From Ampullaceana balthica (taxonomy: Eukaryota; Mollusca; Gastropoda; Lymnaeidae): a DNA stretch of 64,000 nt. Made by a program: the position numbers and the translations under genes. The stretch spans positions 1,364,001 to 1,428,000 of the forward strand of contig CALYLW010000214.1 of assembly GCA_944989445.1 (NCBI GenBank), read 5' to 3'. Of this stretch, positions 33,301 to 43,432 are shown piece by piece (position 1 is the stretch's first letter; each line of letters opens with the position of its first letter). The notes beneath the pieces were generated by a model, which was given only the letters and a program-made list of their open reading frames with translations, made no database searches and was not told the origin of the DNA.

Positions 33301-33309
33301 AAGTGTTTT

Positions 33310-33750
33310 TTAAATCCTTTATAAATACATCGAGGCATTTGCTTGATGGGTTGCTTGATGCCTTGAATGCCGAAAAAAAATTGGATCAATTTTTAGCCCA
33401 CTTCCTCGTATGCTAGCGAGCTGAAATTTTGCAGGCAGACTTGTGCCGATGATAAAAATGATCTATCAAAACTTCAGATCGATCGAATGTACTGTACTAT
33501 TAAATTAATGAATTTTTAGATTATCTCTATTTATCTTTATGTAGCATGTTAATTTTTGTGCGTCGCGGTGCGTATTATATTGATAATACCTTTTTAAGAA
33601 TATATTCCCGATCGATGCACATTATATAAAACATGTTTCACGAGACATAACTAAAATTGTGGATGTTTGGATTGTCTTGCGCTGTGTATTATAATGAACA
33701 TTCTTTTAGTTATGTCTCGTATACGAAGGATTTATTGTCAAAAACATTTT
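33310..33750 (-). repeat. dispersed ~500-bp repeat, inverted copy
   Basis: Contains the landmarks in reverse complement: GATCAATTTTTAGCCCACTT, GCTAGCGAGCTGAAATTTTG, CAGGCAGAC, GGTGCGTATTATATTGA, CGAGACATAACTAAAATTGT and the terminal TAGTTATGTCTCGTATACGA. Confidence 0.7.
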
Positions 33751-34480
33751 TTTACTGGGTTTTTTGGTATTGTAATTGATCCCTAGGTTTATCTCAGAAT
33801 TTTATTAGGTTATCTTTGTGTTATATTCCCAAGTTAGAATTAATTGCCTTATATATTATTACTACTTAGCTCTCATTAACTCATAAGGCTCTTAATTCAT
33901 ACTAAAACTAAGCAAAAACATCAGAATATTATGACAAAATGATTTTTTTAATGTGTTTCATGCATACAAGTTTAATTAGTCTCGACAGACTTTAATCCAA
34001 TACTTGTTATGCTTACCCATTTAAAAATGAAAATAAAAAATGGTTTAAGATCAAGCCATCCATACCCAATCATACCAATTATATTGTCTGCACTGATTCG
34101 AAGCTGGGAATACAAACGTAAAATAACGAAATAAAGAATTTTTAAAGCTGAACATCATTATGATGGATAGTGAAACTGAAACTCAAAATTGAAAGAAAAC
34201 TAAACCTAGTTTTTTGTATGTGTTTTTGTTGTTGTTTTTTAAATGCTGAAAATAATTATCCATAAAACAAAAATAAATCACAATTTATCCAGGTTTATAG
34301 TATCATTGAGACTATGGGCTAGAAACCCGTGTATTTAAAAATACAAATATAAAGGCATATCACTTGCATTCTAGAAAGTGATTTGTCTAACAAGCCCAGG
34401 AAATATTGGTCCAGTAAAAGGTGATCAACAAGTTTAGAGAGACAAGCAATCATTGCTTTTATAACAGGTTTTGAAGGTTT
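33751..34480. other. unassigned AT-rich sequence
   Basis: No exon-like frame or paired repeat ends. Confidence 0.4.
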
Positions 34481-34842
34481 TTTTACTAGTCTTATATTAG
34501 CTTGCTTTGTAAGTTTAATCGGAACCGTCCGTCTAACTATTTGTTTATAATTTTTTCACGTGCCCAGTTCACGCGTTGACGACGACCATCACTGTTCACA
34601 CCCCCTACAGTCCCTGCGCCCAGGGGGAGATAAAAACCAGGGGAGATAATTCTGTTTCAGTCTGTAAATGTCGCGTTTGAACATCATCACTACTTTTAGT
34701 TATGTCTCATATATAAGGGATTTATAGTCAAAAGGTAAGCTGGCTTTGCACTTACTGTAAAATGCGTAGACTAAAAAGTAGAAAATTAGTGCATTTTTAA
34801 TATAAGACTAGTTTTTAAAAAGTGTTTTTAAGGTTAATTATT
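34481..34842. mobile_element. 362-bp repeat with ACTAGTCTTATATTA ends, copy 1
   Basis: Nearly identical (about 98 % by eye) to 41515-41876. It begins with ACTAGTCTTATATTA and carries TAATATAAGACTAGT near its right end. Internally it has GGGGGAGATAAAAACCAGGG and the 40-bp motif TTTAGTTATGTCTCATATAT-AAGGGATTTATAGTCAAAA shared with the ~500-bp repeat. Non-coding. Confidence 0.75.
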
Positions 34843-35215
34843 ATTTTGGTTTTGGTCAACTATGTTAAGTACCGCCCTACCGGGTCCTCAACAACCCCCC
34901 CCCCATAACCTTTACCGACTTCCATACGTGAATTCTGCTATTTAAAAAAAATGTCCAGCTTTTAATTATTTTTTTTTGGCTATGGTGTTTTCTGAGACCA
35001 CACGACTTAAGGCTGAAATGTTAAATTGTCTAATGATTAATAAATATTTTTTTTTGAACAGCAGCTTTTATAATGTTTTGTAAAAAAAGCTAGAAACAAT
35101 CATTTAATTATAATTTTGTTGACAGCTGATTTCAGAACAGGTTCTACTGATCATTTTCTGTATAAATAAAACTACATTTACCAAGTATTTTATATTGTGA
35201 AAAGGAATGTATGAT
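34843..35215. other. unassigned AT-rich sequence
   Basis: Nothing supported. Confidence 0.4.
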
Positions 35216-35217
35216 TC

Positions 35218-35378
35218 TATGGCGGATTAAAAGGGGGGGGGGTGCCGATTGGGCTAAAGCCAGGGGCCCCCAATGATTTAAGGGCCCAAAACTTATTATC
35301 TTGTATAATAAAGGTGACTGGACCGGGCCCTGGGTGGGATTGCAGCGAGGGGCCCCGTGCAATCATAATCCGCCCTTG
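35218..35378. mobile_element. possible MITE, GGCGGATTA ends
   Basis: TGGCGGATTA at the left pairs with TAATCCGCCC at the right, and inner GGGGCCC blocks are inverted. No clean TSD was seen, so this is tentative. Confidence 0.45.
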
Positions 35379-36712
35379 GTATTATTGTTAAACATAAAGT
35401 TTATATGACACATTGTGAAGTTAGAAACAAACACATTAACATCAAATTTAAGATGATGTTAAGCCTATCTTATCTTATATTTTATTTTATCTCGTATTAT
35501 GTAAAGATGTCTCTGGCTAGTTCAGGCAGAAAGAATAACATTTATATTTCTGTGCCGGGCCGGAGCGCGAACTATTATTTGAGACGGAATGTCCCCACAA
35601 GGCTTTTTGTGTTTGTAGCTGTAAGAAAGTGCAATTTTGAAAAAAGAAAAATGTTTGTGTAATTTATTTCGTGTCCCGCCCCTTTTGTTAATGTTTGTCC
35701 AGGAAGCCAATGTTTTTGTTCGTTTGTACAATAATGGCAATAATAAATTAAGACTTTGCGTTGACACGTCTTCTTGCCAGGAAATATTTTTTTATCTTGG
35801 GTGCTGTAAATTATACCGAAACGTTACTAGTTGCGCAAAGGATATACAAACAAATTTAGCCTTTTTCTGAAAAACGCTTAAAAATAGTTTTAACATGTAT
35901 ATAAATATATATATATATGTATGTATCGTAACCAGACAAAACGACAAGTGACAAAACGACAACGTGAAAAAACGACAAAACGACAAGTTGACAAAAATAG
36001 TTCAAAATAGAAAAACGAAAGGTAACGATTTTGACTGAAGAGTGTTTTTAGTTTTGGCCGCAGAGCTATTGAGTCTGATACCCTTAGTCTATGTTCAAAG
36101 TGACCTAAACTCAAAGAGTATATATGCTCAAAGAGAGAGAGGGAGAGAGACCGAAAGAGAGAGGGGGTGGAGGGAAAGAGAGAGGGAGCGGAGGGAAAGT
36201 AAGAATGAGAGCGACGGTGAAAGAGCGGAGAAAAGCATAGATTTTGTATTTATTCTTTGCAAAACGCCTGGGAATAATTGTGTCAGATACTGAATGAAAG
36301 CTAGACATTTCAGAACAAGCTAAAAAAATAGCTGAATTTAAGTCTTTGAAACTTGATCAAACTATTTTAAAAAATTAAATCGCATTGACTATGCTTCTTA
36401 AGTAACGTGACAAAAAAATGTGATTATAAAACAAAGAAGATTTTTTATGTGACTTATAAACGTTACAACCTGGCAAGTGACATCGCGCGGCGACGATTTA
36501 CAGGCCATGAAATGACGACAACAACAGAACAACTCCTGGCCAAGATTAATGTCGTCATGCCTGGGGCCGTGACTGTCACGTTCATGATTGAATGCCTCCT
36601 ACCGTGCTGACGGACCGAAGAGAGGTTAACCTGACGTGGTCCCAGACGGATCTTACGATGGACTTAAACTCTTTTTGCACGAGTGTAGAATGGACATATT
36701 TTATATTTTAAT
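35379..36712. other. no supported gene; short simple repeats
   Basis: Contains (GACAAAACGACAA) repeats at 35934-36000, distantly like the 27764 array, and a (GAGA)-rich tract at 36121-36230. Small open frames overlap each other on both strands and carry no domain. Confidence 0.4.
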
Positions 36713-37538
36713 TAGGGCTAATTAATAAACATTAATTTACATTTAATCGTGAAATTTTGACAAATTAACGATTAATTAATCGTTAATTTCGATTAAAGCC
36801 AAAAATTGAAATTTATTGTGTCATAAGTAACATTTATTAAAATACTTGTCGAAAATCGAAATAACACTGGAATGTCTTCTTTATATGAAATCTTTTAACC
36901 AACAACGCAAACAGACAAGTGTTTTGACATTATTTGGTTCAAGTGATGAGCGGGATCTTATTGACAATATAACCAGCCGAGATGAACAATCGCTCACATA
37001 GCTTTAGATCGTCTCAGCTGAAGTTTCTGATACTGTAGTTGATGTTTAGTTTGCAGGTGGTATGTGAGCGAAGTGTTAGAACCATGGTAGCAATGTTCCC
37101 TTTAAGCAGCGCGGCTGCGCAGATATTTGACCGACGCCACGCAGGAGTTTAGAATCACCGCGCAGCAAATTTTGTAAAATATTGCACACAAAAATGGACG
37201 TTGTGCAACTTTGCACACGTGTTGTTTTTTTTTAAATTTTCCCAAGGACCAAAGAAGCTTAGACTTAGAGGGAACATTGCATGGTAGGCAAACGATTTCT
37301 CTCAATGGACACAATAACCTTTATCAACATTTTGAACATTCATGTCAGTCAATAGTTTAAAACCAAAAATGTTCGTGTGATCGTTCGGAAATTAGTTTAT
37401 ATTTATCGGCAGAAATCTTTTACTTTTTGACTTCCATTAAATTTATAAGTGGTTGGTCGATTAATCGTTATAAACATTTTAATCGTTAAATTTTTTAACG
37501 ATTAGTCGAGAAATTAATGCTTAATTTCCTAAGCCCTA
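36713..37538. mobile_element. hAT element with TAGGGCTAA ends, internally decayed
   Basis: The left end TAGGGCTAATTAATAAACAT and the right end, complement TTAGGGCTTAGGAAATTAAG, are accompanied by many ATTAATCG motifs near both ends. The 8-bp TSD is ATTTTAAT/ATTTTCAA (6 of 8). It contains a younger hAT MITE at 37091-37279. Confidence 0.65.
37091..37279. mobile_element. hAT MITE, CAATGTTCCC ends, perfect 8-bp TSD
   Basis: Begins CAATGTTCCCTTTAAGCAGC and ends CTTAGAGGGAACATTG. CATGGTAG is duplicated exactly at 37083-37090 and 37280-37287. Internal motifs are GCGCAGCAAATTTTGTAAAA and TGCACACAAAAATGGACG. Relatives lie at 55201-55408 and 60167-60465. Confidence 0.92.
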
Positions 37539-37803
37539 ATTTTCAATGCTTTCAACAATTCTATAAGTTTCAACTTGTCATATTGCCACAAAAATAAAAC
37601 AAACGAAATGAACGCTAATAAAAACAAAAAAAACAACATTTTGGTTCGTTTAGGATATTTAGGATTTTACTTTAGTTGAAGAAGGTCTAACTCAGGTTCT
37701 CAAACTCAAATTATCAAGGCGCAAGAATCTCGGAAAGATGTGCTGCAACATGTATGTCTCACATCATTTTGCGGATTTCCAGTTCCATGTACGAATATTA
37801 ATA

Positions 37804-39125
37804 ACTAGCAAAATACCCGCACTTTGCGGCGGAAAATTAGGATTTCAGTTAGCGTTGAGAACTCCCTTAACACCAATTCAAAACACCAATTGATTTTCAA
37901 AAACGATCATAAAGGGTATACTTGTTTGTCAATATTTTTCCAGGTCGTGTAAAATCAAAAGGGGAATAAAATTACATTAAGGCCCACCCCCCGTGAAAAA
38001 TGTGTGCAGGATGTGCATAACTCGTAAGGCCTGAAGATTTCAATCCAGGTCATTATGGAGATTCGTGTCTATATGTGTTCAAATTGGTTAAAATGTAATG
38101 GGAAATAAAGCTTTAAAAGTTTACGAAAAAATTATTTCGGGCCCCGACCCCGAAGAAACAGACGTTAGGAGTTCATTACCCTATAGAATTTTTATTTTAA
38201 AAATCAAATTTGGTCAATAATTCATCCATATACCAAGTAGCCATTGTTTAAAATACCTTTTATATAACTCATGTTTTAAAATGGCATTACGGGCCCCGAG
38301 CTCCCTAATAAGTGATGTTTAAAAAATTTTTAATGCCAGAAACCTTCGCGGGAGCGTTCTGAAAAACTTCCCAAAGTTTAATGGCCGTGGGATGAATAAA
38401 ATACTATTTATACGGCTTTTAAAAAAAAACCCACTAAAATATAACGGCCCGGGGCCCTCTCGGTGTAAGATGTAAAGTTCAAAACAACAGTTTATTTCAA
38501 TTTTGATCACGATGGATATATTTGTTTGTCAATATTTGTATAAAAACATCGTGTGAAATCGAATGGTTAGAATTTCTTAAACGTTTACGAAAAAGAGATT
38601 TGGGGCCCTCGGCTCCAAAAGAATGAAAAATATAATTTTAATGCCCTATAATATTTTACTATAGGCCATCAAAATTTTATATTCCAAGTTTGTGTCAAAA
38701 TCCATTTACACAGTATCCAAAGTTTAAACAAATATTATTCAGCTCATATAAGGTGAAAAAACTACATTTGGACCCTCGGCCCCCAGTGAATGATAATTTA
38801 GCATTTATTTTCGCCTGTTACCATCGCGGGAGTCTCCTTAACAACTTCCCAAAGTTTTTTGCTTCTACCTACACGGGTAGTTGGAGTCTCAGTGATGAGT
38901 CAATTTTTATATAAGAAAAAAAACCACACTACATTTTGGCCCCGCCCCCCCCGGGGAGTGATATTATAAATATTTTTTTCACCTGTTACCATCGCGGGAG
39001 TGTGCTCAACAACTTCCCAAAGTATCATATTTTACCTTCTCGGAATTTTGGAGAATTAGTGATGAGTCAGTTTTTACAAAGCTCATATAAGGAAAAAACT
39101 ACATCGGAGCCCCGCTAATGGCATT
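37804..39125 (+). mobile_element. ACTAGCAAAATACCCGC element, + strand
   Basis: Starts ACTAGCAAAATACCCGCACT. Inside, a motif AACAACTTCCCAAAGTTT preceded by CATCGCGGGAG recurs at about 38340, 38820 and 38990, together with GGGGCCC-rich blocks. An inverted relative ends at 47314 with the same terminal motif. No protein was recognised. Confidence 0.6.
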
Positions 39126-39149
39126 TCGGAATATGGGATGAGAAAACTC

Positions 39150-39278
39150 ATTCGGAGCTGGGTGACTCAGGGGACGCCCTAGGCCCCGGGAACAAACCCT
39201 TGCCTTGACATGGATTCGAACCCGTGGCCATCGGTACGCCAGTCGAGCGCGCTGCCACTCGACCACCGCATCCGTTAA
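39150..39278 (-). mobile_element. tRNA-derived SINE head, - strand
   Basis: The - strand gives a TGGTCGAGTGGCAGCGCGCT A-box region and a GGGTTCGAATCC B-box, then CAAGGGTTTGTTCCCGGGGC and GTCACCCAGCTCCGAATG. It is the same SINE as 19386-19680 but truncated before the GATAAG tail. Confidence 0.8.
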
Positions 39279-39607
39279 CTGTCAGTCATTATCAACGGTT
39301 AAGGTGAGGAGCCATACATAGGAGTTAGGCTACGTTTATAGAGGCGGCGGGTTTCGGGAAATCGCACGCGCGAGTCGAACCGCGCGAACTCGCGCGAGGA
39401 ATGTTTCTATTTTTGCTTTGCATGTGTTCATAGAGGACGCGGGTGTCTCGAGGCGAAAACTTTGCCGACCGGCGCGGGTAATTACCAGAACTAGTTGCTA
39501 GTTCTTGTTCCGCGTTGCCGCGCCGGACTGTGGGTGTGACTGTTGACTGTTGCTGGTTGTGTGTTGACAGATATCTACGTCCATGTGTTGATAAACGTTG
39601 GCTCAAG

Positions 39608-39700
39608 ATGGATGTTGAGCAACTTATCGCTGCAGTGTTCAAAAGACCGTTAATATGGGACAAAATACTTTTAACAATCAATATTATTAAATTTAACTAA
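39608..39700 (+). pseudogene. truncated MADF-domain N-terminus of a Harbinger accessory protein
   Basis: The frame begins MDVEQLIAAVFKRPLIWDK and then runs into unrelated residues and a stop at 39700. L-I-x-x-V-x-x-R-P-x-[IL]-W-D is the opening helix of MADF/Myb-SANT-like DNA-binding domains, which Harbinger elements encode beside their nuclease. Only about 19 residues remain. Confidence 0.6.
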
Positions 39701-39769
39701 TAGTCCAGTGGAATTCAAACACTGTTCCTTGTCTATTGTTCAACGAATAAAATATTAATATAATGACAG

Positions 39770-39848
39770 TCTCTGGTTTTATCATTGAGGAATTCACAGA
39801 CTAGTATTAATACAGTCTCTGGTTTTATCACTTAGGAATTCACAGAAT
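39770..39848. repeat. 35-bp direct repeat inside the Harbinger-type element
   Basis: ACAGTCTCTGGTTTTATCA followed by [TT/CT]nAGGAATTCACAGA occurs at about 39769-39803 and 39814-39848. It lies at the edge of the Ty3-like fragment and may be a short target or LTR remnant. Confidence 0.6.
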
Positions 39849-39869
39849 GTCTTTATTTATTGTCATTCT

Positions 39870-39960
39870 ACTTAATATGTCTGCAACCACATAGTCCTTT
39901 CCCTTCACAGGTTTAATGTCAAATTTGTAGTCGGCTAATACCATAGCCTAGTCAAAAATA
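39870..39960 (-). pseudogene. Ty3/gypsy RNase H C-terminal fragment
   Basis: The - strand reads AMVLADYKFDIKPVKGKDYV then VADILSRM. This fits the Ty3 RNase H end pattern (DYxFxIxxxxGKxNxVADxLSR). It is short and not joined in frame to the zinc-knuckle sequence upstream. Confidence 0.65.
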
Positions 39961-40034
39961 GTAATTCTTCAGTTGACGAGTATGAATTCAAACAGATGGG
40001 CTTTGAATGTTTCTTCACACTGTTAAATGTTCAA

Positions 40035-40297
40035 TAATTCACCAACCACGACTTCGATTATGTCCATTCACAATATTAATTCCAGCATCTTGAATAAGTT
40101 GCTTAGCTTTTGAGATGTTATTTTTGCTTCCAAATAATTCAATAGCATTTCGACCAGATGAGTCACTGTCAGTAGAAAGCTTTATCTGAAAATCATTGTC
40201 TTTATGTCTTTGATTCTGCTTAATACACAACCAATTGTTATTCCTACTTCCGATGATTTCACACGAATGGTTTCAGACTCACTAGTACCATCTTTGT
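40035..40297 (-). pseudogene. KH-domain-like segment, frameshifted
   Basis: The - strand gives GTSESETIRVKSSEVGITIG then CVLSRIKDI. After a frame change it continues QIKLSTDSDSSGRNAIELFG and SKNNISKAKQLIQDAGI. The order beta-[V-G-x-x-I-G-x-x-x-S-x-I-K]-beta-...-A-I-E-L-F-G-S-...-A-K-x-L-I is KH-like, recalling KH domains of DDX43-type RNA helicases. The GxxG loop is altered (GCVL). A TAG and two frame changes separate it from the zinc-knuckle frame. The homology call is by eye. Confidence 0.45.
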
Positions 40298-40302
40298 CTC
40301 TG

Positions 40303-40884
40303 CTACCTGCTATTATGGTCTTCATTCCTTTTATCTTTATCATATATGTGATTGTCAATAGTGGCTAAGGTGTCACTAGTTCTTATTTGTTCTCGATTCA
40401 CCTTTATTATTTTTCTATCATTCATGTCTTGGTTTTCATTCTTTCTCCATGGCTGATCAAAATTTCTTATTCTGGAATCAAAACTATATCTGCATCTCCA
40501 TGATCTTCTGCTTTGATTATAATCTCTATATATGGAATTGTGATTATATCTGTCTCTCCATGATTGTCTACTTTCATCATAATCTCTATGTCTGGAATTA
40601 TGATTATATTTTTCTCTCCATGCTTGTCTACCTTTGTTTTCAAAGTGATCTTCTTCTGTTTTCTTTCTTATAGGGCTGCCATTAGGTGACACCCTATTTG
40701 GTTGTCCTTTATTGTGGTAACACTGCTTTACTGTATGTCCTGGCTTGTTACAGTACCAGCAAATAGTTTGTCTGTTGCCTTGGTTTGGCAAACTATGGTT
40801 TCTCATACCTTGCCCTTTTTCTTGACTTTTAATTTGTATTGCTGAAAAAATGTCTTGTCTTTTGTACATTTCCAAAAATTGCAA
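40303..40884 (-). CDS. zinc-knuckle protein fragment, Gag-like (inside the transposon)
   Basis: A 193-codon frame. Residues about 40-53 form a CCHC knuckle, CWYCNKPGHTVKQC (CX2CX4HX4C), as in retrotransposon Gag proteins and some RNA-binding host proteins. It is followed by three ~20-residue repeats rich in R, Y, D, N and S (SWRDRYNHNSIYRDYNQSRR-type), then a charged end. It precedes the KH-like segment and the RNase H remnant on the same strand, so it may be the Gag of a nested Ty3-like element or a captured host RNA-binding gene. Probably not expressed as a functional protein. Confidence 0.55.
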   Translation of the reverse strand: MQFLEMYKRQDIFSAIQIKSQEKGQGMRNHSLPNQGNRQTICWYCNKPGHTVKQCYHNKGQPNRVSPNGSPIRKKTEEDHFENKGRQAWREKYNHNSRHRDYDESRQSWRDRYNHNSIYRDYNQSRRSWRCRYSFDSRIRNFDQPWRKNENQDMNDRKIIKVNREQIRTSDTLATIDNHIYDKDKRNEDHNSR

Positions 40885-41186
40885 TTGTCAAACTCTTCAC
40901 ACCATGAATGGATACGACTTAAGTTCCTTGATTTATAATTCACACTGACACAGTTGTTAATAGTCCATAGCTTTTTCTAGTTCAAGGTTATGTTTACAAA
41001 TATTTCCTGGAATCAACCACACCAGTGAGCTTGGTGACGTAGTTCACTGCGTGCCGTCTGGCTTTTTCTAGCTTTTACTATAAACACCAACCACGCGAGT
41101 GATTAGGCGCGGTTTTCTAGCGCGAGTAACCAGCTCGCGGCAACCCGCCTACCCGCCGCCTCTATAAACGTAGCCTTATTTGGGAA

Positions 41187-41390
41187 CAGAGGCGTCACTA
41201 GCGTTGGTGTCACTCAGTGCGGTATAGCTCATAGTGACATCCCCTCGCGACTTTCCCCCATGAACCTCCCCCCAAGTCTGCCTGTGCCAAAAAACGGGAA
41301 TATACAGAATTTTACGATTTGTTGTCGACCCCTTGTGATGGTGTCACCACGGTGTGGTCCGCAACCCCACACCCCTTAGTGACGCCTCTG
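41187..41390. mobile_element. hAT MITE, CAGAGGCGTCACTA ends
   Basis: CAGAGGCGTCACTA and TAGTGACGCCTCTG are perfect 14-bp inverted ends. Flanks TTTGGGAA/ATTTGGAA fit an 8-bp TSD with a one-base slip. A decayed relative is at 45251-45461. Overlapping 63-64 codon frames are shadows. Confidence 0.82.
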
Positions 41391-41514
41391 ATTTGGAAAG
41401 TAGGAGAAAAAATCTCTTGGGCGACGCTCTCCCTTCTGACATATGCGACTCTCCCGCTGAAAGCAATAGATGATAAAATCATGTTTTGTTTGCTTGTCTT
41501 CACTTGTCTTTAAT

Positions 41515-41876
41515 TTTTACTAGTCTTATATTAGCTTGCTTTGTAAGTTTAATCGGAACCGTCCATCCAACTATTTCTTTTATAATTTTTTCACGTGCCC
41601 AGTTCACGCGTTGACGCCGACCGTCACTGTTCACACCCCCTACCGTCCCTGCGCCCAGGGGGAGATAAAAACCAGGGGAGATAATTCTGTTTCAGTCTGT
41701 AAATGTCGCGTTTGAACATAATCACTACTTTTAGTTATGTCTTATATATAAGGGATTTATAGTCAAAAGGTAAGCTGGCTTTGCACTTACTGTAAAATGC
41801 GTAGACTAAAAAGTAGAAAATTAGTGCATTTTTAATATAAGACTAGTTTTTAAAAAGTGTTTTTAAGGTTAATTAT
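41515..41876. mobile_element. 362-bp repeat with ACTAGTCTTATATTA ends, copy 2
   Basis: Differs from 34481-34842 at about eight positions. Same orientation, different flanks on both sides, so it moved as a defined unit or was copied recently. Confidence 0.75.
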
Positions 41877-42465
41877 TTCAAATTAAAATTCTCTGCCCAA
41901 TCAAACGGCAAAGCATCTCACCGGGTACAACGAGCAGGTGAACCCGGTTGACTCGTCCAAATTTGTCAGGCGCCCCCCCCCCTCACTGAGCCTGAGAGGC
42001 ACGAACACACAAATAGTAAGTTTCGTGTGCCTTACTTCATCTGCTGTGTCCCCGGATCGTGCTCCCGTTACACATCTATACGTGGCCTGACTTGTTGTTG
42101 TTTATGTCCGATGACATCCAGCAAAGTTTCCGTCTGTCAGCTCAAAATAAAACCGTATAAATCCACGTAACACCATGACAATGAAAATCCCGTTTTTTTT
42201 TCTTTTTACTTTTTTCTTTTTTTTATTATGAATGTTTAATCCGTGGGCCAAGGGGGTTGCTGTTACATACACATGGGCTTAGGGCCTACATGGGGATTCT
42301 GGCTGGTAAGCCGATATTAAAACGTTTTGGTAAATGTCGTCCGGCGGTTCGGGGGGGATAAAGTTGAAATGGATTGGTGTGGGACATTGTAGAAAGCACG
42401 AGATAGTAGTTGTCATGGAAATACTAGTAATGTAGTACTTGTAAAGTAGTATACTAATAATACTA
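41877..42465. other. unassigned sequence
   Basis: No supported gene. G/C-rich patches and a poly-T/CTTTT tract at 42195-42230. Confidence 0.4.
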
Positions 42466-43121
42466 CAGTCGGACCTCGCTAAGTCAAACTTCCCTTAGTC
42501 GAAAACCTCCCTATATCGAATTAATTGTTAGGTCCCGGCCAAATCCCATAAGACTAATGTATTTTAGATCTCCTTAACGCTGAGATTTTTTGCCTCCAAC
42601 CTCCCTTAGTCGAATTTTCCAAGGCGTTTTTGGATATTATTGTGGGGTGACATTTCAGAACACGTGTTCCATAGAGCCAAGTAAAAGGACGCAAATTCTT
42701 ATCTTAGTGCATTCCCAAGGGATTAAGCGACTCTTGCGTGTACCAAAAATGACCAAGACAAGAAAAAGGAGTAATAACTAATTCACGTCGCTTAGCTGCA
42801 TGCTGTGACTCTTTTTAAAAATAAAAATCTTACTTCCCCCTTTCCACTGTGGAATAAGTAAAGTGGGAGAGGGGAGGGAAGGTGTCTCCTCCCACGGGCT
42901 TGTGTCGGTATGTCAAAGCAAGTTGGCTTCCTTTCATATGAAACATCAGACACCGCCTCTCTTTCCTGTCAAACCTTCTGGCCGGTATGGCTTCCCTCCT
43001 CTCAATATCAATACTGTCCATGATGAATCTACGCCTATTACAACATTTTCCCTAACTCGAAAACTACGTAACTCGATTTTTTTTCTGGTCCCTATGAGTT
43101 CGACTTAGAAAGGTCCGACTG
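42466..43121. mobile_element. pogo/Tigger-type element, 656 bp
   Basis: Ends are CAGTCGGACCTCGCTAAGTC and the complement of TTCGACTTAGAAAGGTCCGA-CTG. It is flanked by TA dinucleotides (42464-42465 and 43122-43123). Subterminal CTTAGTCGAA-type repeats are typical of Tigger. Only scraps of coding sequence remain (for example MTKTRKR near 42748). Confidence 0.88.
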
Positions 43122-43166
43122 TAATAATAATATATTTAGTTAGGAGATGACATGATTTGGCGTATG

Positions 43167-43432
43167 GGGCCGTCCATAAAGTATGTCACGCTATTTTTGA
43201 CAATTTTCACCCCCCTCCCCTTGTCACAAACTGTCACAAATCTCGCCCCCCCCCTAAAGTACGTCACACTTTCGAACAAAAATGTTGTTTTTTATTAACA
43301 AAATAATTAAAGTTTAATATAAAACACCGTGACGTCACACATGGCCGGACCCCCCTCCCCCTGTCACAAACTGTCACACTTTCTTACACCCCCTCCCCCC
43401 TCTGGAGCGTGACGTACTTTATGGACGGCCCC
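43167..43432. mobile_element. MITE of the GGGCCGTCCATAAAGT family
   Basis: Inverted ends GGGCCGTCCATAAAGTATGT / ACGTACTTTATGGACGGCCC and a perfect 4-bp TSD TATG (43163-43166 and 43433-43436). Internal TGTCACAAA and CACCGTGACGTCACACATGG are shared with the 10495 and 32815 copies. Confidence 0.9.

Larger units (their letters stand above)
39328..41175 (+). mobile_element. 1.85-kb PIF/Harbinger-type element carrying foreign fragments
   Basis: 25-bp perfect inverted ends begin GGCTACGTTTATAGAGGCGG, with TTA duplicated at 39325-39327 and 41176-41178. About 280 bp inside the left end, an ATG starts a MADF-domain N-terminus (39608). The rest is not Harbinger transposase. On the - strand it holds a zinc-knuckle frame, a broken KH-like segment and a Ty3-type RNase H end. 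It therefore looks like a Harbinger shell with its core replaced by captured or nested sequence. Confidence 0.82.

Noticed and set aside
36042..36293. Arg/Glu-rich frame
   Set aside because: Produced by the GA-rich simple repeat.
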